Shown in pieces: positions 33,912 to 42,526 of a stretch of 64,000 bases of DNA. The notes under the pieces are model-generated. The model saw only the letters and a program-made list of their open reading frames with translations. It had not been told where the DNA came from and searched no databases. The stretch lies in NCBI RefSeq assembly GCF_004216755.1, contig NZ_SGWZ01000001.1, positions 1,302,001-1,366,000 of the forward strand, given 5' to 3'. This stretch comes from Kerstersia gyiorum. GTDB taxonomy: Bacteria; Pseudomonadota; Gammaproteobacteria; Burkholderiales; Burkholderiaceae_B. Each line of letters opens with the position of its first letter. The stretch's first letter is position 1. The translations under genes were made by a program, and so were the position numbers.

Positions 33912-34592
33912 CTAGCGGCGCGGCAGCAGTTCCAGTACTGCGTCCCAAAGTTCGTCGGGATGCCCGACATAGAGGTCGGCGCCCCAGTTGCGGGCCTGTG
34001 CCGGGTCGCAGTAGCCGAAGCCGACGGCGATGGTGCGCGTTCCGGCTTCCCGGCCAGCGATGATGTCGCGTTCGTCATCGCCGACATAGATGGTGTCGGC
34101 AGCCTGGTAGCCCGCCAGCCGGATCGCATGTGCGACGGGCTCGGGATGGGGCTTGGCGTAGGCGCAGGTATCGCCGCAGACAGTCGCCGCGCTGCGGCGC
34201 ATCAGGTCCAGGTATTCGATGATGGGCAAAGCCAGGCGTTCGACCTTGTTGGTGACGATGCCCCAGCCCAGCCCGTGGCCTTCGAGGTTGCCCAGCAGCT
34301 CGGGGATGCCGGGAAAGAGGTCGGTGCGTTCCGTCATGCAGGCGGCGTAGTCGGCCAGGAATTGTTGCCGCGTAGGCTCGAATTCCGTGTCGCTGCGTTC
34401 CAGGCCCAGCGCGACGCGCAGCAGTCCGGGCGCGCCCTGGGAGGCCACTGGGCGCAGTGCTTCATAGGGCAGGTCTTCCAGCCCGCGACGCCGGCGCTGC
34501 TTGTTGGCAGCTTCCGCCAGATCAGGTGCCGAGTCAGCCAGGGTGCCATCGAAGTCGAAGAGAACCAGGCCCTGGTAGGTCATTTGGTTCAT
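33912..34592 (-). CDS. gph: HAD-superfamily phosphatase, phosphoglycolate phosphatase-like
   Basis: A 226-residue HAD hydrolase. Motif I is LFDFDGTLADSAPDL (nucleophile Asp), motif II is in WGIVTNK, and the Lys and motif IV are YAKPHPEP and IYVGDDERDIIAGREAG. A helical cap lies between motifs I and II. Phosphoglycolate phosphatases clear 2-phosphoglycolate formed during DNA repair. Its ATG overlaps the stop of ubiG by four bases (ATGA), a conserved ubiG-gph arrangement in betaproteobacteria that supports the name. Confidence 0.87.
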   Translation of the reverse strand: MNQMTYQGLVLFDFDGTLADSAPDLAEAANKQRRRRGLEDLPYEALRPVASQGAPGLLRVALGLERSDTEFEPTRQQFLADYAACMTERTDLFPGIPELLGNLEGHGLGWGIVTNKVERLALPIIEYLDLMRRSAATVCGDTCAYAKPHPEPVAHAIRLAGYQAADTIYVGDDERDIIAGREAGTRTIAVGFGYCDPAQARNWGADLYVGHPDELWDAVLELLPRR

Positions 34593-35317
34593 TTGGTGGT
34601 CGCCATCATGTAGTTGACCGAGGTGTCGCCGGAAAGACGGTAGTGCTGGGTCAGCGGGTTGTATTCCAGGCCGCGCAAACCCAGGGCCGTTAAACCGGCC
34701 CGGCGCACGTAGGCGGCCAGCTCACTGGGCTTGATGAATTTGTCATGCTGGTGCGTGCCGCGGGGCAGCAGCTTCAGGATGTACTCGGCGCCGACGATGG
34801 CAAACAGGAAGGACTTGGCGTTGCGGTTCAGCGTCGAGAACGTCGCCAGGCCGCCGGGCTTGAGCAGGGTGGAGCAGGCCTGAACCACGGAGGAGGGGTC
34901 GGGCACATGCTCCAGCATTTCCATGCAGGTCACGACATCGTAGCTGCCGGGTTCACGTTCGGCCAGCGCTTCGACAGCGACGGATTCATAGTCAACCTTG
35001 ATGCCGCTTTCCAGGCTGTGCAGGCGCGCCACCTGAAGCGAAGCGTCAGCCAGGTCTATGCCTTTGACCTCGGCCCCCTGGGCCGCCATGCTTTCGGCAA
35101 GAATGCCGCCGCCGCAGCCGACGTCGAGAATACGCAGGCCATTGAGGGAACCTCCTGCCTGTTCACGTATCCAACCCAGACGTAGGGGGTTGATTGCATG
35201 CAAGGGCTTGAATTCACTTTCGGGGTCCCACCAGCGGGAGGCGAGGGCGCTGAACTTGTCCAGTTCGGCCTGGCTGACGTTGTGATGCTCGGTGGCAGGC
35301 TTGGATGTGGTGGTCAT
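34589..35317 (-). CDS. ubiG: Ubiquinone biosynthesis O-methyltransferase UbiG
   Basis: A 242-residue class I SAM-dependent methyltransferase. Typical UbiG marks are FSALASRWWDPESEFKPLH, NPLRLGWI, the SAM motif ILDVGCGGGILAESMA, and VTCMEMLEHVPDPSSVV. It performs both O-methylation steps of ubiquinone synthesis in the cytoplasm near the membrane. It is the first gene of the ubiG-gph pair on the minus strand and is separated from the ompA-like gene by a terminator. Confidence 0.96.
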   Translation of the reverse strand: MTTTSKPATEHHNVSQAELDKFSALASRWWDPESEFKPLHAINPLRLGWIREQAGGSLNGLRILDVGCGGGILAESMAAQGAEVKGIDLADASLQVARLHSLESGIKVDYESVAVEALAEREPGSYDVVTCMEMLEHVPDPSSVVQACSTLLKPGGLATFSTLNRNAKSFLFAIVGAEYILKLLPRGTHQHDKFIKPSELAAYVRRAGLTALGLRGLEYNPLTQHYRLSGDTSVNYMMATTK

Positions 35318-35409
35318 GGCACGGAAAATGTCAGTGAAGAGGGCCCTGGCCCTGCATCGTTAACAGGTTTGCCTGGTTCGCTGCCGGCGTGCCCGGCTGC
35401 GCATGGGCA

Positions 35410-35439
35410 AAAAAAAGGGTTCCGAAACCGGAACCCTTT
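35410..35439 (-). terminator. Terminator of the OmpA-family gene
   Basis: GGGTTCCG (35417-35424) pairs with CGGAACCC (35429-35436), extended by AAA/TTT. On the minus strand it is followed by a run of eight T residues, making it a strong intrinsic terminator 40 bases beyond the stop codon. Confidence 0.9.
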
Positions 35440-35479
35440 CATTGTAAGCCGTCAGCCAGAAAACTGGCTGCCTGGCTTA

Positions 35480-36091
35480 TTAACGGCTGTAACGCGTACC
35501 GACGATTTCGATTTCCACGCGACGGTTCTTTGCGCGGCCTTCACGGGTACGGTTGTTGGCGATAGGATCAGCCTTGCCCTTGCCTTCCGTGTAGATACGG
35601 TTGGGGTCGATGCCTTGCTCAACCAGGTAGTTCTTCACGGACTGAGCGCGGCGCTCGGACAGCTTCAGGTTGTAAGCGTCAGGACCGGTCCAGTCGGTGT
35701 AACCGACGGCGATGATGGTTTCCAGGTCGATAGCCTTGGCTTGAGCAGCGACTTGGTCCAGCAGCTGACGGCCTTCCGGCTTCAGGTTGGCTTTGTCGAA
35801 GTCAAAGAAGGTATCGGCGTTGAAGACAACCTTGGTCGCGACAACGGCAGGGGCGGGCTTGGGAGCCGGGGCCGGAGCCGGAGCAGCTTCAGCAACGGGT
35901 ACACCGTCGCAGCCGGGAACGCCGGTAGCAGGCGTCCAGAAGGCATCGCGCCAGCACAGTTCGCCGTTGACGTTGCGCCAGACTTCGCCGGAGCTGTTGC
36001 GCCAGTTGTCCACATTCTGAGCGGAAGCGGCGCCAGCGGCCGTGACGGCGGCGAACGCAAGCGCCAGAGCGAATTTGGAGGGCTTGTTCAT
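35480..36091 (-). CDS. ompA: OmpA-family peptidoglycan-associated outer-membrane protein
   Basis: A 203-residue protein from ATG 36091 with GAGGAGAAAT in front. Signal peptide (FALALAFAAVTAAGAASAQ), then a short segment NWRNSSGEVWRNVNGELCW typical of the small OmpA proteins of Alcaligenaceae rather than an eight-stranded barrel. A Pro/Ala linker follows, then a C-terminal OmpA domain of about 110 residues. The latter has FFDFDKANLKPEGRQLLD and LSERRAQSVKNYLVEQGID, with Asp and Arg for diaminopimelate binding. It anchors the outer membrane to peptidoglycan. Divergent from gyrA. Confidence 0.93.
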   Translation of the reverse strand: MNKPSKFALALAFAAVTAAGAASAQNVDNWRNSSGEVWRNVNGELCWRDAFWTPATGVPGCDGVPVAEAAPAPAPAPKPAPAVVATKVVFNADTFFDFDKANLKPEGRQLLDQVAAQAKAIDLETIIAVGYTDWTGPDAYNLKLSERRAQSVKNYLVEQGIDPNRIYTEGKGKADPIANNRTREGRAKNRRVEIEIVGTRYSR

Positions 36092-36584
36092 ATTTCTCCT
36101 CGTTAAGCTTGAAGCTGAATAAGTGACTTGCAGCGAATCCCCCGCCACAATCAGGAAGCGGGGCCAGTATAGCAATGCAAGGCTTGTTTGGCGCATTCAT
36201 TGCTGGGGGCTTCCTGCGTGCCTGAAGTCAATCTTACGGTGATTTCGTCGCTTTCGTCTTGCGGCGTGGGGCGATTGACCTTTCCTTTGTGGATTTCTGG
36301 CAGTTGGGCCATTTTTCTTGTTGGTTTTTGGCAACAATGCCCAGGGGGATGGGTGTCAGCCGGCTTTTGCGCCGGATTGCACGCGGTGTCAGGTGGAAAA
36401 CCATGGAATTTGGCCGCCAATGCTAGAATGGCCTGTTTAGTCCGCCATGCTTTCGTGCGTGTGTACGAGGCCTGCCCGCCAGCGCTGTTGCGATGGCGCG
36501 GGATAGTGCGGCGCCATTCCCATCCCGGGAGCGCTGCGCTGCATGCCGGTGGGCAGTAACTGATTTTGGATAGCCGCCACAACT
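36092..36584. promoter_or_regulatory. Divergent ompA/gyrA intergenic region with gyrA promoter candidate
   Basis: A 493-base non-coding stretch. An extended -10 element TGCTAGAAT is at 36421-36429 on the + strand, about 155 bases before gyrA, with only a weak -35 region. TATACT on the minus strand at about 36165-36170 may serve ompA. No other gene or RNA was recognised. Confidence 0.5.
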
Positions 36585-39302
36585 ATGGATTCCTTCGCCA
36601 AGGAAACACTTCCCGTATCGCTGGAAGACGAAATGCGCCGCAGCTACCTCGATTACGCCATGAGCGTGATCGTCGGACGGGCACTGCCTGATGTGCGAGA
36701 CGGCCTCAAGCCTGTGCATCGCCGTGTGCTGTTTGCGATGCATGAGCTGAACAATGACTGGAACCGCGCCTATAAGAAGTCTGCGCGTATCGTCGGGGAC
36801 GTCATCGGTAAATATCACCCTCACGGTGATCAGGCGGTCTATGACACCATCGTCCGGATGGCCCAGGACTTCTCGCTGCGCTACATGCTGGTGGATGGCC
36901 AGGGCAACTTCGGCTCCATCGACGGCGATGGTGCGGCTGCCATGCGCTATACCGAAATCCGCCTGGCGAAGATCGCCCATGAGTTGCTGGCCGATATCGA
37001 CCAGGAAACCGTGGATTTCGGGCCTAACTATGATGGCAGCGAGCAGGAACCTCTGCTGTTGCCGTCGCGCCTTCCCAACCTGCTGGTCAACGGCAGTTCC
37101 GGTATTGCCGTCGGCATGGCGACCAATATCCCGCCGCACAACCTGTCCGAAGTGGTCGAGGGCTGCCTTTATTGCCTGGCCAACCCGGAGTGCTCGGTCG
37201 ATGAGCTGATGGAGCGCATTCCTGCGCCGGATTTCCCTACCGGGGGCATCATCTACGGCATGTCCGGCGTGCGCGAAGGTTACCGCACGGGCCGTGGTCG
37301 TGTGATCATGCGCGCCAAGACTCACTTCGAGGACATGGAACGTGGCAACCGCCAGGCCATTGTCGTCGATGAACTGCCCTACCAGGTCAACAAGAAGACG
37401 CTGCAGGAACGCATTGCCGAGCTGGTCAACGAAAAGAAGATCGAAGGCATTTCCGATATCCGCGATGAGTCCGACAAGGACGGCATGCGTCTGGTGATCG
37501 AGCTCAAGCGTGGCGAAGTGCCTGAGGTTGTGCTGAACAATCTCTACAAGAACACGCAGCTGCAGGATACCTTCGGCATGAACTTCGTGGCGCTGGTCGA
37601 TGGCCAGCCCCGCCTGCTGAACCTGAAGCAGCTGGTGCAGTACTTCCTGCTGCACCGTCGCGAAGTGGTGACGCGCCGCACGGTGTTCCAGCTGCGCAAG
37701 GCGCGCGAGCGCGGCCATGTGCTGGAAGGCCTGGCAGTGGCGCTGGCCAATATCGACGAATTCATCACCATCATCAAGGCGGCGCCCACGCCGCCGGTGG
37801 CGCGCCAGGAACTGATGGCGCGTACCTGGGATTCCTCAGTGGTGCGCGAGATGCTCGCGCGTGCCGATGGCGAAACCCCGGGCGGGCGCGAAGCCTATCG
37901 CCCCGAAGGGCTGGAAGCGCAATTCGGCATGCAGGCCGACGGCCTGTACCGCCTGAGCGAAGTCCAGGCTCAGGAAATCCTGAACATGCGCCTGCAACGC
38001 CTGACCGGGCTGGAGCAGGACAAGATCGTCGGCGAGTACCGCGACGTCATGCTGCTGGTGGCGGATTTGCTTGATATTCTTTCGCGTCCTGAGCGCGTCA
38101 ACCAGATCATCGGCGACGAACTCCAGGCCATCAAGGCTGAATTCGGTGCCAAGGACGAGCGTCGTTCCACCATTGAACACAATGCGACGGAACTGGATAC
38201 CGAAGACCTGATCACGCCGATGGATATGGTGGTGACGCTTTCTGCATCCGGCTACATCAAGAGCCAGCCGCTGTCCGAGTATCGCTCGCAGCGTCGCGGC
38301 GGGCGTGGCAAGCAGGCGTCGGCCACCAAGGAAGACGACTGGATCGACCAGCTCTTCATTGCCAATACCCACGACTTCCTGCTGTGCTTCTCCGACCGCG
38401 GACGCGTCTATTGGCTGAAGGTGTGGGAAGTGCCGCAGGGCTCGCGCAATTCGCGCGGCCGCCCCATCGTCAACATGTTCCCGCTGGCTGATGGCGAGCG
38501 CATCACGGTGGTGCTGCCGGTCAAGGCGTTCAGCGAAGACCACTACGTTTTCATGGCGACGTCGCGCGGCACGGTCAAGAAAACCCCGCTGTCCGATTTC
38601 TCCAACCCGCGCAAGGCAGGCATCATCGCGGTCGACCTGGATGAGGGCGACTACCTGATCGGCGCCGACCTGACGGATGGCAAGCATGACGTGATGCTGT
38701 TCTCCGACGCTGGCAAGGCAGTGCGCTTCGACGAAAACGATGTGCGCCCGATGGGCCGCAATGCCCGTGGCGTGCGCGGCATGATGCTGGAAGACGGCCA
38801 GCGTGTGATCGCGCTGCTGGTCGCCGAAGTGCTGCCGGAAGAAGGCGGTGAAGTCGTGGCCGAAGTCGATGGCAGGTTGCAGCCCAGCGTGCTGACGGCA
38901 ACCGAGAATGGCTATGGCAAGCGTACGTCCATCGTCGAGTACACGCGCCACGGGCGCGGCACCAAGGGCATGATCGCGATCCAGACCACGGCTCGCAATG
39001 GCAAGGTGGTGGGCGCAGTGCTGGTGCAGCCCGAGGATGAAATCATGCTCATCACCACTGGCGGCGTATTGGTGCGCACCCGGGTGGCAGAAATCCGCGA
39101 AATGGGCCGCGCCACGCAAGGCGTGACACTGATCAGCGTGGATGATGGCAGCGTGCTGTCCGGCGTGCGCCGGGTCGCGGAAAGCGACGCGGACGAAGCG
39201 GAAGAGTTGGAATCGTTGGAAAACGGCGCGACTGATGGCCAGGATCCGGCCGGACAGGCGCCTTCGGCAGACCCGCAGGCGGGCGAAGAAGCAAAGGAGT
39301 AA
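36585..39302 (+). CDS. gyrA: DNA gyrase subunit A
   Basis: A 905-residue GyrA. The winged-helix active site contains Arg121-Tyr122 (AAAMRYTEIRLAK), the tyrosine that forms the DNA link. The quinolone-determining region reads YHPHGDQAVYDTIVRMAQ, with Gln at position 83 and Asp at 87; Gln83 is the wild-type state reported for Achromobacter-type GyrA, not an acquired change. The C-terminal domain starts after about residue 530 and contains the GyrA box SQRRGGRGK, needed for DNA wrapping and negative supercoiling. The tail is acidic. It heads a long + strand run through ihfB. Confidence 0.98.
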   Translation: MDSFAKETLPVSLEDEMRRSYLDYAMSVIVGRALPDVRDGLKPVHRRVLFAMHELNNDWNRAYKKSARIVGDVIGKYHPHGDQAVYDTIVRMAQDFSLRYMLVDGQGNFGSIDGDGAAAMRYTEIRLAKIAHELLADIDQETVDFGPNYDGSEQEPLLLPSRLPNLLVNGSSGIAVGMATNIPPHNLSEVVEGCLYCLANPECSVDELMERIPAPDFPTGGIIYGMSGVREGYRTGRGRVIMRAKTHFEDMERGNRQAIVVDELPYQVNKKTLQERIAELVNEKKIEGISDIRDESDKDGMRLVIELKRGEVPEVVLNNLYKNTQLQDTFGMNFVALVDGQPRLLNLKQLVQYFLLHRREVVTRRTVFQLRKARERGHVLEGLAVALANIDEFITIIKAAPTPPVARQELMARTWDSSVVREMLARADGETPGGREAYRPEGLEAQFGMQADGLYRLSEVQAQEILNMRLQRLTGLEQDKIVGEYRDVMLLVADLLDILSRPERVNQIIGDELQAIKAEFGAKDERRSTIEHNATELDTEDLITPMDMVVTLSASGYIKSQPLSEYRSQRRGGRGKQASATKEDDWIDQLFIANTHDFLLCFSDRGRVYWLKVWEVPQGSRNSRGRPIVNMFPLADGERITVVLPVKAFSEDHYVFMATSRGTVKKTPLSDFSNPRKAGIIAVDLDEGDYLIGADLTDGKHDVMLFSDAGKAVRFDENDVRPMGRNARGVRGMMLEDGQRVIALLVAEVLPEEGGEVVAEVDGRLQPSVLTATENGYGKRTSIVEYTRHGRGTKGMIAIQTTARNGKVVGAVLVQPEDEIMLITTGGVLVRTRVAEIREMGRATQGVTLISVDDGSVLSGVRRVAESDADEAEELESLENGATDGQDPAGQAPSADPQAGEEAKE

Positions 39303-39308
39303 GGCGAA

Positions 39309-40439
39309 ATGGCCAGACCATGGAATTTCTCGGCAGGACCTTCGGTATTGCCTGAAGCGGTGCTCAAGCGCGCCGCCGAGGAAATGCTTGATTGGCATGG
39401 CAGTGGCATGTCCGTCATGGAAATGAGCCACCGCGGCAAGCAGTTCATCCAGATCTGCGACGAAGCGGAAGCCGACCTGCGCACGCTGCTGTCGATCCCG
39501 GAAGAGTACGGCGTGGTATTCATGCAGGGTGGCGCGACGGCGGAAAATGCCATCGTGCCGATGAACCTGATCAATCTGCGCGGCACCAAGTCTGCGGATT
39601 ACGTGCTGACCGGCCAGTGGTCGCGCAAGTCCTTCAAGGAAGCGCAGCGCTACGGCGATGTTCAGGTCGCTGCGGCCAGCGATAGCGTGACCGTGCTCGG
39701 CGGCGTTGAGCAGGCAGCCTGGACCTGGGTGCCGCAAGCCCAGGACTGGCACGTCCGCCCCGAGTCCGCCTATGTGCACCTGTGCAGCAATGAAACCATC
39801 GGCGGCGTCGAGTTCGTCGACTGGCCCGAGCTGGCCAGCCTGGGGGCGCCGGATACCGAACTGGTGGTCGATGCGTCGTCGCACTTCCTGTCGCGCCCCA
39901 TGGATGTGTCCCGCGCCGGGCTGATCTACGCCGGCGCGCAGAAGAACGCCGGCCCGGCTGGCGTGACCGTGGTGATCGTGCGCAAGGACCTGCTGGGCCA
40001 TGCGTTGCCGATTTGTCCATCCGCGTTCGACTACGCGAACGTGGTCGAAGCCCGTTCCAGTTTCAACACGCCTCCCACCTATGGCATCTACATGCTGGGC
40101 CTGGTGTGCAAGTGGTTGCTGGAGCAGGGGGGCGTGGCTGCCATCGAGCAGGCCAATATCGCCAAGGCCGACCTGCTGTACTCCTATCTGGACGGCACCA
40201 GCTTCTATCGCAACCCGGTGGAAAAATCAGTGCGTTCGCGCATGAACGTCCCCTTCGTACTGCGTGATGCCTCGCTGGATGCGGCATTCCTGGCCGGGGC
40301 GCAGGAAGCCGGCTTGATGCAGCTCAAGGGTCACAAGAGCGTCGGCGGCATGCGTGCCTCCATCTACAACGCGCTGCCCATCGAAGGCGTGCGCGCGCTG
40401 ATCAGCTACATGCAGGAGTTCGAGCGTCGCCATGGCTGA
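39309..40439 (+). CDS. serC: Phosphoserine aminotransferase
   Basis: A 376-residue fold-type I PLP enzyme. Landmarks: WNFSAGPSVLPEAVLKRA at the N-terminus, MQGGATAENAIVPMN, DASSHFLSRPMDV, and the PLP lysine at about 212 in IYAGAQKNAGPAG. It converts 3-phosphohydroxypyruvate to phosphoserine and also acts in pyridoxine synthesis. The start lies 6 bases after the gyrA stop with AAGGAG nearby, and its end overlaps pheA by 8 bases. The serC-pheA-tyrA-aroA order is the conserved amino-acid supraoperon of this group. Confidence 0.98.
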   Translation: MARPWNFSAGPSVLPEAVLKRAAEEMLDWHGSGMSVMEMSHRGKQFIQICDEAEADLRTLLSIPEEYGVVFMQGGATAENAIVPMNLINLRGTKSADYVLTGQWSRKSFKEAQRYGDVQVAAASDSVTVLGGVEQAAWTWVPQAQDWHVRPESAYVHLCSNETIGGVEFVDWPELASLGAPDTELVVDASSHFLSRPMDVSRAGLIYAGAQKNAGPAGVTVVIVRKDLLGHALPICPSAFDYANVVEARSSFNTPPTYGIYMLGLVCKWLLEQGGVAAIEQANIAKADLLYSYLDGTSFYRNPVEKSVRSRMNVPFVLRDASLDAAFLAGAQEAGLMQLKGHKSVGGMRASIYNALPIEGVRALISYMQEFERRHG

Positions 40440-41535
40440 TGAGTCGCTTGCCGCAAAACTGCGGCCCTTGCGCGAAGGCATAGATGCCATGGATCGCGAG
40501 ATCCTCGGCCTGGTATCGCGCCGTGCACGCCTGGCCCAGGAAGTGGGCAAGGTCAAGGAAGCCGCAGGTGCCAAGGGCGATGATGGCCAGGTGCTGCGCC
40601 CCGAGCGCGAAGCGCAGATCGTGCGCGCCTTGCAGCGGGCCAACGACGGCCCCTTGCCCGATGAGGCCGTCGCGGCCATCTGGACGGAAATCATTTCCGC
40701 CTGTCGTGGCCTGGAACGTACGCTGACCGTGGCCTACCTCGGGCCTCAGGGTTCGTTTTCCGAACAGGCGGCGTTTGGCCATTTCGGCCATTCGGCCCAG
40801 GGCATCCCGTGCCCCAATTTCGACGAAGTATTTCGCTGCGTCGAGGCAGGGCAGGCGGATGTCGGCATGGTTGCGGTCGAGAACTCAACTGAAGGGGCGG
40901 TCAACCGCACGCTGGATCTGCTGTTGCATTCCCCGCTGAAGATCTTGGGCGAGCATTCGTTGCAGATCCGCCACTGCCTGATGGCGCGTGACGGCATGGA
41001 TGCGGTCAAGCGCATCCTGGCGCATCCCCAGGCGCTGGCACAGTGCCAGGAATGGCTGAATCGTGAATACCCCGGCGTGCCGCGGGATGCGGTTTCCAGT
41101 AATGCGGAAGCGGCGCGCCTGGCGGCCGCCGACCCGTCGATTGCCGCGATTGCAGGCGAGAGTGCGGCCGAAGTCTGGGGGCTGGCGGTTGTGGCTGCAG
41201 GCATCCAGGACGATGCGCAGAATCGCACGCGTTTCCTTGCCATCGGCAAGCGCGATGCCGAACGCAGCGGTGGCGACAAGACCAGTCTGGTCTTTGCCGT
41301 GCCCAATCGCGCTGGCGCCGTCTATGACATGATCTCCCCGCTGGCGCGCTTTGGCGTGTCCATGACGCGCTTCGAATCGCGCCCGGCCCGCACCGGCCAG
41401 TGGGAATATTATTTTTACGTGGATGTGCAGGGGCATCGCGCGGATGAGAATGTCGCCGGTGCGCTGGCGGCATTGCAGGAACGCGCTGCCTTTTTCAAGA
41501 TCCTTGGTTCTTATCCCGCGCAGCAATTGGCGTGA
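40432..41535 (+). CDS. pheA: Bifunctional chorismate mutase / prephenate dehydratase (P-protein)
   Basis: A 367-residue fusion in the usual order. An AroQ-type chorismate mutase occupies about 1-95 (LREGIDAMDREILGLVSRRA). The dehydratase domain runs from about 100 to 280 with YLGPQGSFSEQAAFGHFG and the catalytic Thr-Arg-Phe in NRTRFLAIGK. A C-terminal ACT domain contains TRFESRPARTGQWEYYFYVD, where the E-S-R-P motif binds phenylalanine for feedback inhibition. It commits chorismate to phenylalanine. Overlap with serC indicates translational coupling. Confidence 0.97.
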   Translation: MADESLAAKLRPLREGIDAMDREILGLVSRRARLAQEVGKVKEAAGAKGDDGQVLRPEREAQIVRALQRANDGPLPDEAVAAIWTEIISACRGLERTLTVAYLGPQGSFSEQAAFGHFGHSAQGIPCPNFDEVFRCVEAGQADVGMVAVENSTEGAVNRTLDLLLHSPLKILGEHSLQIRHCLMARDGMDAVKRILAHPQALAQCQEWLNREYPGVPRDAVSSNAEAARLAAADPSIAAIAGESAAEVWGLAVVAAGIQDDAQNRTRFLAIGKRDAERSGGDKTSLVFAVPNRAGAVYDMISPLARFGVSMTRFESRPARTGQWEYYFYVDVQGHRADENVAGALAALQERAAFFKILGSYPAQQLA

Positions 41536-41614
41536 CGATAAGGGGTCGGCATGGCCGGCGCCGGCCAACCCGGTCGCGGGCTTCACTGATGCCTTGATGG
41601 GAAGCTTTGCAACG

Positions 41615-42526
41615 ATGAACTCACCGCTTGCAGCGGATGGAAATGGGACCGGTGTCTGCCAGACACTGGCTGTCGTTGGCGTCGGCCTGATCGGCGGCTC
41701 TTTTGCGGCCGGCCTGCGTGCTGCCGGGCGGGTTGGGCGGGTGCTGGGCGTGGGGCGCCAGCGCAAGTCGCTGGACGAGGCGCTGGACCTTGGCCTGATC
41801 GACGCGGTTGCCAGCCCTGAGCAGGCGGCGCGTGAGGCCGACATTATTCTGCTGGCCACGCCGGTGAGCGCCATGGGCGCGATCCTGGGGGGCATGAAGG
41901 ATGCCCTGTCTTCCCGGGCCGTGCTGACGGACGCCGGCAGTACCAAGGCGGACGTGATCGAACAGGCACGCCTGGCGCTGGGTGACAAGGTCGCGCAATT
42001 CGTTCCCGGTCATCCCATTGCCGGCTCGCATGCGACAGGCCCGCAGGCAGCAGACGCCGATCTGTACCGCGGCCGGAATGTCATCCTCACGCCTTTGCCC
42101 GAGAACGATCCGCAGGCCGTGGCCCATGTGGCCAGCCTGTGGCGGGCTTGTGGTGCGCGCACGCGGCTGATGACACCGGATCGCCATGACGGCGTGTTCG
42201 CGGCTGTCAGCCATTTGCCGCACTGGCTGGCCGCGGCCTACGTGCACTATCTTGAAACCGGCGAAGACGCCGATCTGCGTTTCGAACTCGCGGGTAGCGG
42301 CTTCCGGGATTTCACCCGCATCGCGGCCGGTTCGCCGGAAATGTGGCGGGACGTATTCATTTCGAACAAAACAGCCATGCAGGCCGAGCTGCGGGCGTTG
42401 CGCCGGACGCTGGATCGCCTTGAGGCGGCACTGGACCGGACGGATAGCGACGCCCTGCAGCAGTGGCTGGATGAGGCCGCGCAGGCGCGGCGGGCATGGC
42501 AGCCGGGGGGCAAGCGCAGTGACTGA
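41615..42526 (+). CDS. tyrA: Prephenate dehydrogenase family protein
   Basis: A 303-residue protein from ATG 41615, chosen because GGGAAG lies about 10 bases upstream; ATG 41597 is an alternative adding six residues. The NAD-binding motif is VVGVGLIGGSFAAGL, followed by LTDAGSTKADVI and the substrate region FVPGHPIAGSHATGPQAAD with the catalytic His. RHDGVFAAVSHLPHWLA is also conserved. There is no ACT domain, as in many betaproteobacterial TyrA. It catalyses oxidative decarboxylation toward tyrosine, acting on prephenate or arogenate. The stop overlaps the aroA start by 8 bases. Confidence 0.95.
   Translation: MNSPLAADGNGTGVCQTLAVVGVGLIGGSFAAGLRAAGRVGRVLGVGRQRKSLDEALDLGLIDAVASPEQAAREADIILLATPVSAMGAILGGMKDALSSRAVLTDAGSTKADVIEQARLALGDKVAQFVPGHPIAGSHATGPQAADADLYRGRNVILTPLPENDPQAVAHVASLWRACGARTRLMTPDRHDGVFAAVSHLPHWLAAAYVHYLETGEDADLRFELAGSGFRDFTRIAAGSPEMWRDVFISNKTAMQAELRALRRTLDRLEAALDRTDSDALQQWLDEAAQARRAWQPGGKRSD

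Noticed and set aside
36820..36850. GyrA Gln83 as an acquired quinolone-resistance mutation
   Set aside because: Gln83 is reported as the wild-type residue in Achromobacter and is expected in this family.
37836..40001. 721-codon frame antisense to gyrA/serC
   Set aside because: The His/Gln/Arg-rich product is typical of a mirrored frame, with gyrA and serC fully conserved on the other strand.
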